64,000 bases of DNA from Paenibacillus lemnae (GCF_012933385.1 NZ_JABBPN010000005.1:124001-188000), one strand, 5' to 3'. Numbered from the stretch's first letter, positions 42,954 through 53,702 are shown. Notes: generated by a model from the sequence alone, not told the origin. Made by a program: numbers and translations.

Positions 42954-43157
42954 AATAAGACTGTTTTCCAGGCTTATTTCTACCAAATAGATGCAGCACG
43001 TCCAAATAAGCTTGTTTTTCAAGCTTATTTTTCCAATTCAGGCCTATTTCTCGTCTAAATTGAAAGGTTCAGCCACTTTAAGACTGAAAACCAATCTTAA
43101 AAAAATATTGCAGTAGAAATGAGATAAATAAGCTTGGAATTCAAGCTTATTTATCTC
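42954..43157. repeat. second cluster of TAAG-x2-TG-N5-CA-x2-CTTA palindromes
   Basis: Four copies: 42954-42978, 43004-43030 (perfect 11-bp arms), 43078-43104 and 43121-43157 (perfect 16-bp arms around GAATT). They match the cluster at 29.5-29.7 kb in consensus. The whole 42.9-43.59 kb stretch has no gene; its right part holds the DnaA-box cluster. Confidence 0.75.
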
Positions 43158-43253
43158 AATCATCCTCATCACAGATACTTGGTGACTATTGGACACCCAT
43201 ATAACCAGTTTGCGCAATAATGAAACAAACGGGATGTCAAGTTGTGGACAGAG

Positions 43254-43500
43254 TTATACACATATTCTCACGAAAATGTGCATAACTCTGTGGAAGGCTG
43301 ACATGAAGGCATTTTGAAGGATGCTGAAAGTAAGGATAACCTTTTCACAAAATGATAGCTGAACTGTGGATAATGTGTATAACTTAGTGGATAAAGCTGG
43401 ATAAAATATGGGATAAGCCAGTCTAACAGCATAAATCCCTATAAAATAGCCAACTTACCTTTCGAGTTATACACTTTATTTGTGGATAAAACTGTGCACA
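43254..43500. promoter_or_regulatory. DnaA-box cluster
   Basis: Five perfect matches to TTATNCACA lie within 236 bp: 43254-43262 (plus), and 43277-43285, 43365-43373, 43374-43382, 43481-43489 (minus). One-mismatch sites add at least three more (43386-43394, 43467-43475, 43493-43501). The first two form a 15-bp inverted repeat with one mismatch. No dnaA or dnaN is present, so it is not obviously oriC. In B. subtilis a DnaA-box cluster is known, as I recall, in the same gcp(tsaD)-ydiF interval, where it helps restrain replication initiation. Confidence 0.82.
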
Positions 43501-43587
43501 ACCAAAACTCGAGTTTCATACTTTTAAATGTGAATTTTTTATGAACAGACTCAAGGGTTGGGTATTGCCTGTCAAAGTCCCATGATC

Positions 43588-45543
43588 TTAATCCTCCAGC
43601 AGTGATTCCCACTCTGTAAAGATCTCCTCCAGCTCCGCTTTTTTAGTATCCAGCAGCAGCTGTTTTTCTTGAAGCAGTACATAATCCTGATACACCTCAG
43701 GCAGTGCCAGTTCGGATTCGATCCCGGTAATGTCAGACTCCAGATCTTGAATGCTCTTCTCCAGAGTTTCAAGTCTGCGCTGCCGGTTCCGTTCTTCACG
43801 CTTCGCCTGCTTTTCGGCTTCGTAGGAGGTGACACCAGGTTTGTCCGGGGTCTGCGCGTCTTGCTTCTTTTCTACATTGGGGGTTCCGTTTTCGAAAGGC
43901 TCGCCAGGTTCGCTGCTCATTTCGAGCAGTTCCCTCTTTTTCTCCGTATAATCATCATAATTGCCCAGGAAATGCTCCACACCTTCAGGATGAAGCTCAA
44001 TAATGCGCTCAGCCATTTTGTTAAGGAAATACCGGTCATGGGAAATAAACAGCAGTGTGCCGTCATAATCCAGCAAGGCAGATTCCAGCACCTCTTTGCT
44101 GAACAAATCCAAGTGGTTGGTAGGCTCGTCCAAAATCAGCATATTTGCTTCCAGCAGCATGAGTTTGGCGAGCGATACACGAGCTTTTTCGCCTCCGCTT
44201 AATGAGCTGATTTTCTTCAAAACATCTTCACCGCTGAATAAAAAATTGCCAAGCACGGTGCGGATACGCGCTTCTTCCAGGTTCGGATAGGCGCCCCACA
44301 GTTCCTCCAGAACGGTGTTGGCGGGATTCAGATGAGTCTGCTCCTGGTCATAGAATCCGATTTTCACTTTTGTCCCCCACTGAAAGGTTCCTGCCGCAGG
44401 CTTCATCTCACCTGTCAGACATTTCAGCAGCGTGGACTTGCCGATTCCGTTCGGACCGATAAGGGCTACGGTTTCCCCGCGGCGGAGGTCGAAGGAAACA
44501 CGGCGGAATAAAGGACTTCCCTCTTCAAACGAAACGGACAAATCCCGCGCCTGCAGCACTTCCTTGCCGGACATAAATTCAACTTCGAAAGAAAAATGCG
44601 CCTTTTTGAGATCTCCAATGGGCCGGTCCATACGATCCATCTTGTCCAACGCCTTCCGTCTGCTCTGGGCACGCTTGGTCGTCGAAGCCCGGACCAGGTT
44701 GCGCTGAATAAATGTCTCCATCTTTGAGATTTCATCCTGCTGCTTCTCGTACTGCTTCATCTGTGACTCGTACTCGGCTGCTTTCAGCTCCATATATTTG
44801 CTGTAATTTCCGGTATAGCGTCTGGACTGGTGGCGCTCCACTTCAACAATCGTTGTGACCAGCCGATCCAGAAAATAGCGGTCATGCGATACGACAAGCA
44901 GAGCGCCGGCATAACCACGCAGATAATCCTCCAGCCAGGTCAGCGTGGCAATGTCCAAGTGGTTGGTAGGTTCATCCAGCATGAGCAGATCGGGTGCCTG
45001 CAGCAGGATCCGTGCCAAAGCCAGGCGGGTCTTTTGTCCGCCGCTTAAGGTTGAAATGAGCGTATCCGGCGGGAAACTTCCAAATCCCATACCGTGAAGC
45101 ACGCTGCGGATGCGGGTTTCCATTTCATAGCCGCCATGGTCTTTGAACCAGTCCGAACGTGCAGCATAGCGCTTTAGCAAATCGTCGTATTTTTTCGTAT
45201 CCTGGGCTGAAGCAGGGTCGGCGATCTGCTGCTCCAGCTGACGCAGTTCCCGTTCCGTTTCCGTCAAGGAAGAGAAGACGCCCATCATCTCCGCCCAAAT
45301 GCTGTGGCTGGAGACGAGTCCGCTGTTCTGGGCGAGATATCCGATGGTAGTCTCCTTCGATTTGAAAATCTGCCCGCCGTCATAGGACATTTCTCCGGCC
45401 AGTATTTTCAATAATGTAGATTTCCCGGCACCGTTCACACCGACCAGACCGATGCGTTCCCGTTCCAGCACCTGCAGATTGACACCTTCCAGAACAGGGG
45501 TGACTCCGTACGATTTTATAATTCCGTTTGCTTGTAAAAGCAT
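43588..45543 (-). CDS. ABC-F family ATPase (YdiF-like)
   Basis: Start taken at the ATG ending at 45543, preceded by GGAGG; the frame extends upstream without a start of its own. The 651-residue protein has two ABC domains, GVNGAGKSTLLKIL / LSGGQKTRLALARI / LMLDEPTNHLD and GPNGIGKSTLLKCL / LSGGEKARVSLAKL / LILDEPTNHLD, joined by a charged helical linker, and a C-terminal coiled coil (about 560-650). No membrane segment. ABC-F proteins act on the ribosome E-site; some give antibiotic resistance. The conserved genomic place suggests a housekeeping translation factor. Confidence 0.92.
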   Translation of the reverse strand: MLLQANGIIKSYGVTPVLEGVNLQVLERERIGLVGVNGAGKSTLLKILAGEMSYDGGQIFKSKETTIGYLAQNSGLVSSHSIWAEMMGVFSSLTETERELRQLEQQIADPASAQDTKKYDDLLKRYAARSDWFKDHGGYEMETRIRSVLHGMGFGSFPPDTLISTLSGGQKTRLALARILLQAPDLLMLDEPTNHLDIATLTWLEDYLRGYAGALLVVSHDRYFLDRLVTTIVEVERHQSRRYTGNYSKYMELKAAEYESQMKQYEKQQDEISKMETFIQRNLVRASTTKRAQSRRKALDKMDRMDRPIGDLKKAHFSFEVEFMSGKEVLQARDLSVSFEEGSPLFRRVSFDLRRGETVALIGPNGIGKSTLLKCLTGEMKPAAGTFQWGTKVKIGFYDQEQTHLNPANTVLEELWGAYPNLEEARIRTVLGNFLFSGEDVLKKISSLSGGEKARVSLAKLMLLEANMLILDEPTNHLDLFSKEVLESALLDYDGTLLFISHDRYFLNKMAERIIELHPEGVEHFLGNYDDYTEKKRELLEMSSEPGEPFENGTPNVEKKQDAQTPDKPGVTSYEAEKQAKREERNRQRRLETLEKSIQDLESDITGIESELALPEVYQDYVLLQEKQLLLDTKKAELEEIFTEWESLLED

Positions 45544-45736
45544 GGTGCATAAACCTCCATTTATAGGGTGATTCCTGATCTCTTCCAAATATCCAATCAG
45601 ATTTCTGTTATACGGTAAGTTTACATGAAAAATGTAAAACAAGCGACAAAAGTGCAGTACTTCCGGCATTCTTGGCGAAAGGAAGGAACAGTGGTAAACT
45701 AATCTTAAATATGTACGTGAGAGGAAGAATTCAGGT

Positions 45737-46384
45737 TTGAGCAGCATGGATCATAACCCCTTGACTCCTGCCCTGAAGCGGGAGTTGAGATCTCGTGCAG
45801 GAGTTCTTCGTGACGCTTTAGGCAGTGAGCTCAGACAGCGCCTGTCCATGGAAGCATGCCTTCACAGCACTCGCTGGATGCAGGAAAAGGGGATAAGCAG
45901 CATGATGGTATATCTTCCGTTCCGCTCGGAACTGGATACCTGGCCGATGATTCACTGGGCCTGGGATCACGGTGTTACCGTGGCAGTGCCGCGAAGCCTG
46001 AAGGGTACCCGAGATATGGAGCTGTACTGTTTGTCCAGGGAAGATGAGCTGATTGTCGGAGCCTACGGAATCCGCGAACCGGATCCACAGACGGCAGACG
46101 CCTTCCAGGAGATCCCTGAAGTCATTTGGGTCCCCGGCCTGGCTTTTGATGTACAGGGCGGGAGACTGGGTTATGGCGGCGGTTATTATGATACGCTTTG
46201 CTCCCGTCTGCGTGCCTTGACCATGGAGGGCGGAAAGCGCCCGCTGTGGATGGGGATCGGCTGCAGCCCGCAGCTGATGGAGAATGTGCCGATGGATGAT
46301 CATGATCTCCGGCTGGACGGGCTGGTGACGGACATGGGATTGATCAAGTTTGATGAACCGGAAGGTGAGGAACAATGGAACTGA
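45737..46384 (+). CDS. 5-formyltetrahydrofolate cyclo-ligase
   Basis: The 215-residue protein converts 5-formyl-THF to methenyl-THF with ATP. It has the family motifs [11 protein letters not shown] near the start, and [28 protein letters not shown], here split as PGLAFD and [10 protein letters not shown], the phosphate/folate site. TTG 45737, nine bases after GAGGAAG, is the likelier start; ATG 46 bp... is not needed, and ATG 45746 is the alternative. It overlaps moaC by 10 bp. Confidence 0.9.
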   Translation: MSSMDHNPLTPALKRELRSRAGVLRDALGSELRQRLSMEACLHSTRWMQEKGISSMMVYLPFRSELDTWPMIHWAWDHGVTVAVPRSLKGTRDMELYCLSREDELIVGAYGIREPDPQTADAFQEIPEVIWVPGLAFDVQGGRLGYGGGYYDTLCSRLRALTMEGGKRPLWMGIGCSPQLMENVPMDDHDLRLDGLVTDMGLIKFDEPEGEEQWN

Positions 46385-46842
46385 GTCATATTAACGAACA
46401 GGGCAGGGCCAAGATGGTGGACGTAACCGACAAGGAGACGACGTCACGAACAGCCGTTGCGCAGACGGCCATCCGTATGAACCCGCGTACGCTTCAACGG
46501 ATCAAGGATGGCGGGATTGAAAAAGGGGATGTGCTCGCAGTGGCGCAGGTTGCCGGTATTATGGCGGCCAAGAAGACGCCCGATTGGATTCCAATGTGTC
46601 ATCCGCTGCCACTGACCGGTATTGATATTCAATTTGGCGATAACGGCCTTGATGAACTATATATAGAAGCTTCTGTCCGTACATCCGGCAAGACCGGTGT
46701 CGAGATGGAAGCATTGACCGCGGTTTCCGCTGCGGCTTTAACGGTCTATGATATGTGTAAAGCACTGCAAAAAGATATGCAGATCGGCCCGACACGGCTT
46801 ATTAGCAAAACAGGCGGCAAGAACGGGGATTATACACTTTAA
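46375..46842 (+). CDS. moaC: cyclic pyranopterin monophosphate synthase MoaC
   Basis: The 155-residue protein carries the MoaC signatures [40 protein letters not shown] (given in family terms as the A-K-x-T-x-x-L/I-I-P-x-C-H-P-L motif), [10 protein letters not shown] and [10 protein letters not shown]. It makes cPMP for molybdenum cofactor. It lies in the conserved ydiF-moaC-tat-groE neighbourhood of Bacillales and is followed by a MoaB gene. Confidence 0.93.
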   Translation: MELSHINEQGRAKMVDVTDKETTSRTAVAQTAIRMNPRTLQRIKDGGIEKGDVLAVAQVAGIMAAKKTPDWIPMCHPLPLTGIDIQFGDNGLDELYIEASVRTSGKTGVEMEALTAVSAAALTVYDMCKALQKDMQIGPTRLISKTGGKNGDYTL

Positions 46843-46883
46843 TATTCAGGATTACGCTGACGAGAGGGAAGGAGAGGTTTCTC

Positions 46884-47381
46884 ATGTTGTGGAAAACGGC
46901 GATCCTGACAGCCAGCGATAAGGGCTCGCGCGGGGAACGCGAAGATACAAGCGCTCAGGTCATTCGAGAACTGGTGGAAGAAGAACTGGGCGGAGAAATT
47001 ATTGAGTACAGGATCGTGCCCGACGAAGAAGACGAGATTATTGCCGCATTGATTGAGCTGACAGATTATTATCATGTAGATCTCGTGCTGACGACAGGCG
47101 GAACTGAACTGGCAGTAAGAGATGTAACCCCTGAGGCCACACTTCGGGTTGTAGAGCGGCAGGTACCCGGGATTGCGGAGGCGATGAGGGCTGCTGTCAT
47201 GCAAAAAAACCGCAGTGCCATGCTGTTTCGTGGAGTATGCGGTATCCGGGGCCGGACGCTTGTATTGAATCTCCCAGGCTCACCCAAAGGGGTGCATGAG
47301 AATCTGGCTGCCGTAATGGACCAGCTGCCCGAAGCACTTCTTATGGTCACGGGTCAATACCGTGAGAAACCATTGACTTAA
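46884..47381 (+). CDS. moaB: molybdenum cofactor biosynthesis protein MoaB/MogA
   Basis: The 165-residue protein has TASDKGSRGEREDTSA, LVLTTGGTELAVRDVTPEAT and LVLNLPGSPKGVHENL, the molybdopterin adenylyltransferase signatures. It activates molybdopterin by adenylation before metal insertion. The ATG follows GGAGAGG, 41 bp after moaC. Nearby Tat export genes fit the fact that many molybdoenzymes are Tat substrates, though no molybdoenzyme is in the window. Confidence 0.9.
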   Translation: MLWKTAILTASDKGSRGEREDTSAQVIRELVEEELGGEIIEYRIVPDEEDEIIAALIELTDYYHVDLVLTTGGTELAVRDVTPEATLRVVERQVPGIAEAMRAAVMQKNRSAMLFRGVCGIRGRTLVLNLPGSPKGVHENLAAVMDQLPEALLMVTGQYREKPLT

Positions 47382-47541
47382 CATAAGGAAGATTTGTGCA
47401 GAAGTTGTCAAAATTCCGGCCTATATATGTAAATATATTTATGCTATGATGGTGTTATATGTCCGTGTTCTGTTGTAATATCGGCAGTATTGATCTGCCG
47501 GTGACGATATGTTCTGCGTGCGATTTAAGGAGGAGATTAGA

Positions 47542-47775
47542 ATGGGTCCAATCGGTGTGCCGGGTATTATTCTGCTCGTCATTCTCGCGCTGCTGTTGTT
47601 TGGTCCGAACAAGCTTCCCGAACTGGGACGTGCTGTCGGACGGACGTTTCGTGAATTCAAGGACGGAGCCCGTGAGATTATAGAGGACGAACCGTCTTCC
47701 AAAAAGAACGAGGCGCCACAGCCGCAGCCAGCAGTAGTTCAAGTCAAAGCGGAGGACAAGCGTCTCCCGGAATAA
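47542..47775 (+). CDS. tatA: Sec-independent translocase TatA
   Basis: Start ATG 47542 follows AAGGAGGAG; 77 residues. One N-terminal membrane helix (GIILLVILALLLFGP), the FGPNKLPELGR hinge and an amphipathic helix (VGRTFREFKDGA) followed by a polar tail are typical of TatA. It forms the variable pore of the twin-arginine system with TatC. A hairpin terminator lies between it and tatC, allowing excess of TatA. Confidence 0.93.
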   Translation: MGPIGVPGIILLVILALLLFGPNKLPELGRAVGRTFREFKDGAREIIEDEPSSKKNEAPQPQPAVVQVKAEDKRLPE

Positions 47776-47792
47776 GGCTTCTCTAGACATAT

Positions 47793-47830
47793 GAAATCCC
47801 TCCTTTGGAGGGATTTTCGGTTCTTTTAAG
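47793..47830 (+). terminator. terminator between tatA and tatC
   Basis: AAATCCCTCC and its complement enclose TTT, then TTTTC. A strong short hairpin between the two Tat genes. Confidence 0.75.
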
Positions 47831-47937
47831 CAGAATTTGTTGATGAACTCTTACATATAAAGAAGGATCGTTAATGCGTCGGGTGGCGAAAGGGCGAATA
47901 CTTCTTGAGTTTTGCTGAATATGAGGTGAATTTAAGC

Positions 47938-48711
47938 GTGTCTGAACAAATGGAACAAATGGATCTGACCGAGCATCTGACCGAGCTGCGTAAGCGGATC
48001 ATATGGGTGCTGCTGCTCTTCGTAGGCGGATTGATTGCAGGACTTTTTATCGCTGAGCCGATCTATCAATATCTGACAGGATCCCCGCAGGCGCAGCGAT
48101 TTGAACTGAATGCATTCTCGTTCTGGGATGGTATCGGGATTTATATGAAAATTGCTGCATTATTCTCACTGGTCATCTCCGTGCCGTTCATATTTTATCA
48201 GCTGTGGGCCTTTGTGAAGCCTGGTTTGCGTAAAGAGGAACAGGTCGCTGCCGTACGCTACGTTCCTTATACGTTCGTTCTGTTTATTGCTGGCGTGGCC
48301 TTCGGTTACTATATTGTGTTTCCTATGACCCTTTCCTTTACAACTACTGTTACGCAAAGCATGGGACTCGAAGAGACATACGGCATCACGAACTATTTTA
48401 ACTTTATGTTTAATCTGGTGCTGCCGCTGGCGCTGCTGTTTGAGCTTCCGCTGGTCGTCATGTTCCTGACCCGAATCCGGATTCTCAATCCGCTGCGTCT
48501 CAAGAAAATGCGCCGGTTTGCCTATTTCGGTCTGGTATTTATCGCGGTAATCATCACGCCGCCGGATTTCATTTCGGATTTTCTGGTGACAATTCCGCTG
48601 CTGCTGCTGTATGAGTTCAGTGTGTATTTGTCTGCCTTCGTTTATCGAAAGCAGCTCAAGGCAGATCAGGAAGTGGAGAACCGGTACGTGCGAAAAGATG
48701 AAGATGAGTAA
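47938..48711 (+). CDS. tatC: Sec-independent translocase TatC
   Basis: GTG 47938, nine bases after GAGGTG, is the best start (TTG 47905 has no ribosome site); 257 residues. It opens with MDLTEHLTELRKRI, the conserved TatC N-terminus with the E that contacts signal peptides, and has six membrane segments with FIFYQLWAFVKPGL between the second and third. It recognises twin-arginine signal peptides. The order tatA-tatC next to groES matches the tatAyCy pair of B. subtilis. Confidence 0.93.
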   Translation: MSEQMEQMDLTEHLTELRKRIIWVLLLFVGGLIAGLFIAEPIYQYLTGSPQAQRFELNAFSFWDGIGIYMKIAALFSLVISVPFIFYQLWAFVKPGLRKEEQVAAVRYVPYTFVLFIAGVAFGYYIVFPMTLSFTTTVTQSMGLEETYGITNYFNFMFNLVLPLALLFELPLVVMFLTRIRILNPLRLKKMRRFAYFGLVFIAVIITPPDFISDFLVTIPLLLLYEFSVYLSAFVYRKQLKADQEVENRYVRKDEDE

Positions 48712-48717
48712 GTGGAG

Positions 48718-48757
48718 AACGACCTGAGCGTCCTGATAAGGGCGTTCTTTTTTTATA
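48718..48757 (+). terminator. terminator after tatC
   Basis: GAACG and CGTTC arms with additional CC/GG pairing are followed by seven T residues. Confidence 0.65.
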
Positions 48758-48898
48758 TTATAGTGCTTGAACGCTTGCTTCTCGTAAACCAAGGCATAAA
48801 CCCATCAGGTATGGATACAATGGAAGAGGGGATTTGCCGGACAACCTGCTGCTAAGACTAACAAAGGTAAAAAATGCGTAAAATTTCGTGCAGGGGAC

Positions 48899-48966
48899 TT
48901 GAAATTTATAGTCAACTTGAGTATCATAAAACATGGTTGTTAGCACTGACGGTGGTTGAGTGCTAA
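48899..48966 (+). promoter_or_regulatory. groESL promoter with CIRCE operator
   Basis: TTGAAA (48899-48904) and TATCAT (48922-48927) are 17 bp apart. The CIRCE element lies at 48940-48966: TTAGCACTG-N9-GAGTGCTAA, with one mismatch to the consensus (CTG for CTC). HrcA binding here represses groESL until heat or misfolded protein stress. Confidence 0.92.
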
Positions 48967-49021
48967 TACATAAAGAGATTTTAAATTCACCACAAACTAT
49001 TTAATAAGGAGGCTATTTTTC

Positions 49022-49303
49022 ATGATCAGACCTTTAGGTGAACGCGTATTGGTAGAACCAATCGAACAAGAAGAAACCACGGCATTCGGGATCGTGCTTC
49101 CGGACTCCGCCAAAGAAAAGCCGCAAGAAGGAAAAATTATCGCTGTAGGCAGCGGCTCTTTGAAAGACGGTGCTCGTGTACCGCTGGAAGTTAAAGAAGG
49201 CGACCGCGTGATCTTCTCCAAATACGCCGGAACAGAAATCAAATACGAAGGTAAAGAATATTTGATTATGAAAGAAAGCGACATCCACGCGATCTTGGGT
49301 TAA
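49022..49303 (+). CDS. groES: co-chaperonin GroES
   Basis: The 93-residue protein has [17 protein letters not shown], the mobile loop region [19 protein letters not shown], and [13 protein letters not shown]. It caps GroEL as a heptamer. ATG 49022 follows AAGGAGG. Length is usual. It is the first gene of the CIRCE-controlled operon. Confidence 0.96.
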   Translation: MIRPLGERVLVEPIEQEETTAFGIVLPDSAKEKPQEGKIIAVGSGSLKDGARVPLEVKEGDRVIFSKYAGTEIKYEGKEYLIMKESDIHAILG

Positions 49304-49350
49304 TTATTAACCTGCATATACGTACGATGAACGATTTTACAAATTACTAG

Positions 49351-50994
<1,644 letters not shown>

Positions 50995-51078
50995 ACAAGG
51001 GCTTGAGCCCTTGTGGGGCAAGGGTTTCTCCTCGGAGAATCCCGGATTGCCCACGTTTTGCCCACATTGTGTAAAATG

Positions 51079-51140
51079 AAGACAGCTTAGAGAAGACGGG
51101 ATTATCTCCCGGCATTCTCTAAGCTGTCTTATTTTCGTGA
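51079..51140 (+). terminator. terminator after groEL
   Basis: Perfect 15-bp arms AGACAGCTTAGAGAA and complement (51079-51095 and 51114-51130 regions) enclose a smaller inner hairpin (CGGGA/TCCCG). Confidence 0.75.
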
Positions 51141-51169
51141 TGTCAGGATGTCTTTATAACGTGACTTCG

Positions 51170-51643
51170 TTATTCATTCATCCCATCATTGGAATTGCTT
51201 TTACATATCAGATGCCGAAAGATTCCTTGCAGGAACATAGAACCCAATAAGAGTATGATTAAAATCCACCATCCGACCGACTCAAAAACTTCCTGTGGAA
51301 AAATAAATGTATAACCAAAATAGGCTAAAAACAATACTCCTTGGAGTATTTTAAACGTTTTCGCATCGGCTTCATTATTTAATGCAACGAGTCTTTCATC
51401 ACTCTCTTTAATAATGATGCTCCGCATCTTTTGGGGTGATTTTTTTATTTTTGACAACTTCAAGAAAGAAACGAATGCCAGACTTAACGGTAGAAGTGAC
51501 AACGCCAACAGTGCCTTGTTGTCTGAAATTAAAGCAATATCAAATTGTCTGGATACAAGACCTACTGTCAAAAGGACGAAACCAACAATCAGCGATACAA
51601 TCATAACAGTTTTAGTCTCTTTAACTATCTTTTCACCACTCAT
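51170..51643 (-). CDS. membrane protein of unknown function paired with an HTH regulator
   Basis: The likely start is the second ATG (51643) after GGGAGG; 157 residues. Four hydrophobic segments are visible: MIVSLIVGFVLLTVG, LLALSLLPLSLAFV, GVLFLAYFGYTFIF and WWILIILLLGSMF. A cytoplasmic stretch between the second and third contains SIIIKESDERLVALNNEADAK split by a conserved-looking K-E-S-D-E-R, which is typical of DUF2178-type proteins paired with small Xre regulators. The gene nearly overlaps the upstream HTH gene. Function unknown. Confidence 0.7.
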   Translation of the reverse strand: MSGEKIVKETKTVMIVSLIVGFVLLTVGLVSRQFDIALISDNKALLALSLLPLSLAFVSFLKLSKIKKSPQKMRSIIIKESDERLVALNNEADAKTFKILQGVLFLAYFGYTFIFPQEVFESVGWWILIILLLGSMFLQGIFRHLICKSNSNDGMNE

Positions 51644-51645
51644 GC

Positions 51646-51840
51646 TCATTCCTCCCAAAATAAATCATTCAATGTTTTGTTAAGTGCCCTGCATATTTCA
51701 ATACATAACTTAAGGCTTGGATTGTAGTTGCCCGACTCGATTAAATTTACCGTTTGCCTTGTGACACCAACGATCTCGGCTAAACGCTCCTGAGATACTT
51801 CAGCTTCTATTCTGGCAATCTTCATTTTTTTATTTTTCAA
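51646..51840 (-). CDS. small Xre-family transcriptional regulator
   Basis: The 64-residue protein is a bare helix-turn-helix: IARIEAEVSQERLAEIVG, then VTRQTVNLIESGNYNPSL and ALNKTLNDLFWEE. Such YgzD/YozG-type regulators are usually encoded with the membrane protein that follows. The start is probably TTG 51840 after AGGAG, or the ATG five codons later. A+T-rich like the rest of 51.2-53.5 kb. Confidence 0.88.
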   Translation of the reverse strand: MKNKKMKIARIEAEVSQERLAEIVGVTRQTVNLIESGNYNPSLKLCIEICRALNKTLNDLFWEE

Positions 51841-52028
51841 GATGCCTCATCTCCTTTCACTAACACAATACCACCTCGCATTACTAAATGTCAAATATAA
51901 ATTACATTTTGTAATGTGGTTATGAGTTATAAACTCAGCGCAAAACGCTTTATTTGACAATATTCTCTCTGTATGAAAAAATAACCTGTGTAACTATACC
52001 GGTATGTATAATATAGGGGGTGATTACA

Positions 52029-52771
52029 TTGAATTTTATTTATAATAAATCCACTTTAAAATTAATCGCTGCAATAGGTTTCGTAATTATGTGGAGCTCC
52101 GGTTTTATTGGAGCAAGGCTTGGGACGCAAGAAGCAAATTCAATGACTATCTTGATGTGGAGGTTTCTAGTTGCTGGAATTTTATTAATGATATGGTGGT
52201 TACTTACTCAGAATCATAAAATTTCCTTGAACACAATTTTTCAGCAAGTGGTTATAGGACTGTTTGCTCAAGGGATATATTTATATTCTGTATTTGTGTC
52301 TGTGGAAAACGGTGTTTCTGCGGGAACCTCCAACTTGATCACTGCTTTGCAGCCCATCACTGCAGCTGCATTAATTGGCCCAATTTTAGGAGAGAAGACT
52401 AGTAAGAATCAATGGGTTGGCTTGACTATAGGAATACTAGGAATAACTTTTGTAGTCAGCGGCGATATAAATGGGTCATTAGATACTCCTATCTGGGCTT
52501 ACGTTCTGTCCTTCAAGCAGTTCCCCCATCTTCACTAGGGTTTTGGTTAGCTGTTGCTTGGTTAGCAGGCTTATCTACTATTGGGGGCTACGGATTTTAT
52601 TGGTTAAACTTAAGGTTAGGGAGTGTAAACAGGTTAAATGGTTTATTATACCTAACTCCCCCAGCCACAATGATTTGGGCATTTTTTATGTTTGGTGAAA
52701 CTATCGGGATGTTTACGTTAATGGGAATGGCTATCTGTGCTGCAGGCGTGATTATACTTAGGAAGTATTAA
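52029..52771 (+). pseudogene. frameshifted EamA/DMT transporter
   Basis: The first part (to 52538) encodes about five membrane segments of an EamA drug/metabolite transporter (IMWSSGFIGARLG, ALQPITAAALIGPILGEK) and runs into a stop after WAYVLSF. The last part, in another frame from about 52515 to 52771, resumes with a second EamA half (GGYGFYWLNLRLGSVNRLNG, LYLTPPATMIWAFF). Together they are about 250 codons, 40 to 50 short of a full protein, so there is an internal deletion with frameshift at about 52510. Probably inactive. Confidence 0.82.
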
Positions 52772-52835
52772 GTTTAAAGGATAGTATGATAAACTTTAGT
52801 TAAATTGGTTTCATCATAGAAGTGAGGGAACTAAC

Positions 52836-53414
52836 ATGGTGGATTTAAAAAATATGACACCTGCTGCTATAAGAATTTTAGAGACTGCCTCCGAATTATT
52901 TTACTGGCAAGGTATTAGAGCTGTTGGTGTGGAGACAATCGCTAAAGAAGCTGGAGTAACTAAGAAAACAATATATGACCGTTTTGGTTCCAAAGAAGAA
53001 TTGATCGTAGCTTATCTAAAATATAGAGATGAGAAATGGAGAACCTTCCTTGCGGAAAATCTAGAAAAAGTTGCTGATAATCAGCCTGAACAAAAAATAT
53101 TAGCTATTTTTGATACTTTAGGAGAATGGTTAATTAACGAGAATCAAAGAGGTTGTGCATTTATAAACGCATTTGCTGAACTTTCAGAAGAAAGCCACCC
53201 AGGCCGAAGAATAATTATCGGAGAAAAAGAATGGTTAAAAGATAAATTTATCAACTATCTGGAACAGATGAACGTTAAAAATGCTGTGGAAGTAGGCGAA
53301 AGACTAATGGTGCTTCATGAGGGTATAACAGTGACCTATTCCATGAACCTCAATAAGGATTCAAGTAGTTTAGGTAAAGATATGGCGTTAGTACTTATAC
53401 GGAACAACATATAA
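52836..53414 (+). CDS. TetR/AcrR family transcriptional regulator
   Basis: The 192-residue protein has an N-terminal TetR helix-turn-helix: RILETASELFYWQGIRAVGVETIAKEAGVTKKTIYDRF in family terms, with T-I-A-K-E-A-G-V-T-K-K-T-I-Y as the recognition part. The C-terminal ligand domain includes GCAFINAFAELSEE, seen in regulators of efflux genes. It lies 65 bp downstream of the broken EamA gene and probably once controlled it. Confidence 0.9.
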   Translation: MVDLKNMTPAAIRILETASELFYWQGIRAVGVETIAKEAGVTKKTIYDRFGSKEELIVAYLKYRDEKWRTFLAENLEKVADNQPEQKILAIFDTLGEWLINENQRGCAFINAFAELSEESHPGRRIIIGEKEWLKDKFINYLEQMNVKNAVEVGERLMVLHEGITVTYSMNLNKDSSSLGKDMALVLIRNNI

Positions 53415-53550
53415 AAGAAATTGTAGTACCTATATTATCTTAAGCTTAGGTAAAACGATGCTATATATAGAAGGTATAGGCAGCTGCACAGTCAAAAATA
53501 TGCTCCGAGTAATAAACTGTTTTCATCCCGTAAAAAGAGGAGATGAGAAT

Positions 53551-53646
53551 ATGGGCGGAGCTGCTTATGGAGTAGGTTATGGTTCTGTGGGTGCAATCCT
53601 GGTGCTGTTTATTTTGCTGGTTATCATCACTAGCGCGTTCGTTTAA
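53551..53646 (+). CDS. YjcZ-type sporulation-associated peptide
   Basis: A 31-residue peptide: a glycine/tyrosine-rich start (MGGAAYGVGYGS) followed by one hydrophobic helix (ILVLFILLVIITSAFV). This matches the YjcZ family of tiny membrane proteins found in Bacillales. ATG 53551 follows AGAGGAG; the longer in-frame reading from 53458 has no ribosome site and was not used. A strong terminator follows. Confidence 0.85.
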   Translation: MGGAAYGVGYGSVGAILVLFILLVIITSAFV

Positions 53647-53663
53647 GTGTTATTTATAACACT

Positions 53664-53702
53664 AAAAGTGAAAAGACCCTCTTGGAGGGTCTTTTCACTT
53701 TA
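53664..53702 (+). terminator. terminator after the YjcZ-type gene
   Basis: AAAGTGAAAAGACCCTC and its complement surround TTG, a 17-bp perfect hairpin with a following T-rich end. Confidence 0.88.

Noticed and set aside
42954..43157. Possible CRISPR array from repeated short sequences
   Set aside because: The units are palindromes of differing length and spacing without constant spacers, and no cas gene is present.
43254..43500. Replication origin (oriC)
   Set aside because: No dnaA, dnaN or A+T-rich unwinding region with them; the neighbourhood is that of the B. subtilis gcp-ydiF cluster, so a regulatory DnaA-box cluster is more likely.
45544..45747. N-terminal extension of the ABC-F protein
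   Set aside because: The internal ATG at 45543 has an ideal ribosome site and the family N-terminus; the extension is non-homologous.
53458..53550. 62-residue version of the YjcZ-type protein
   Set aside because: The upstream part has no ribosome site and is unrelated to the family; the ATG at 53551 follows AGAGGAG.
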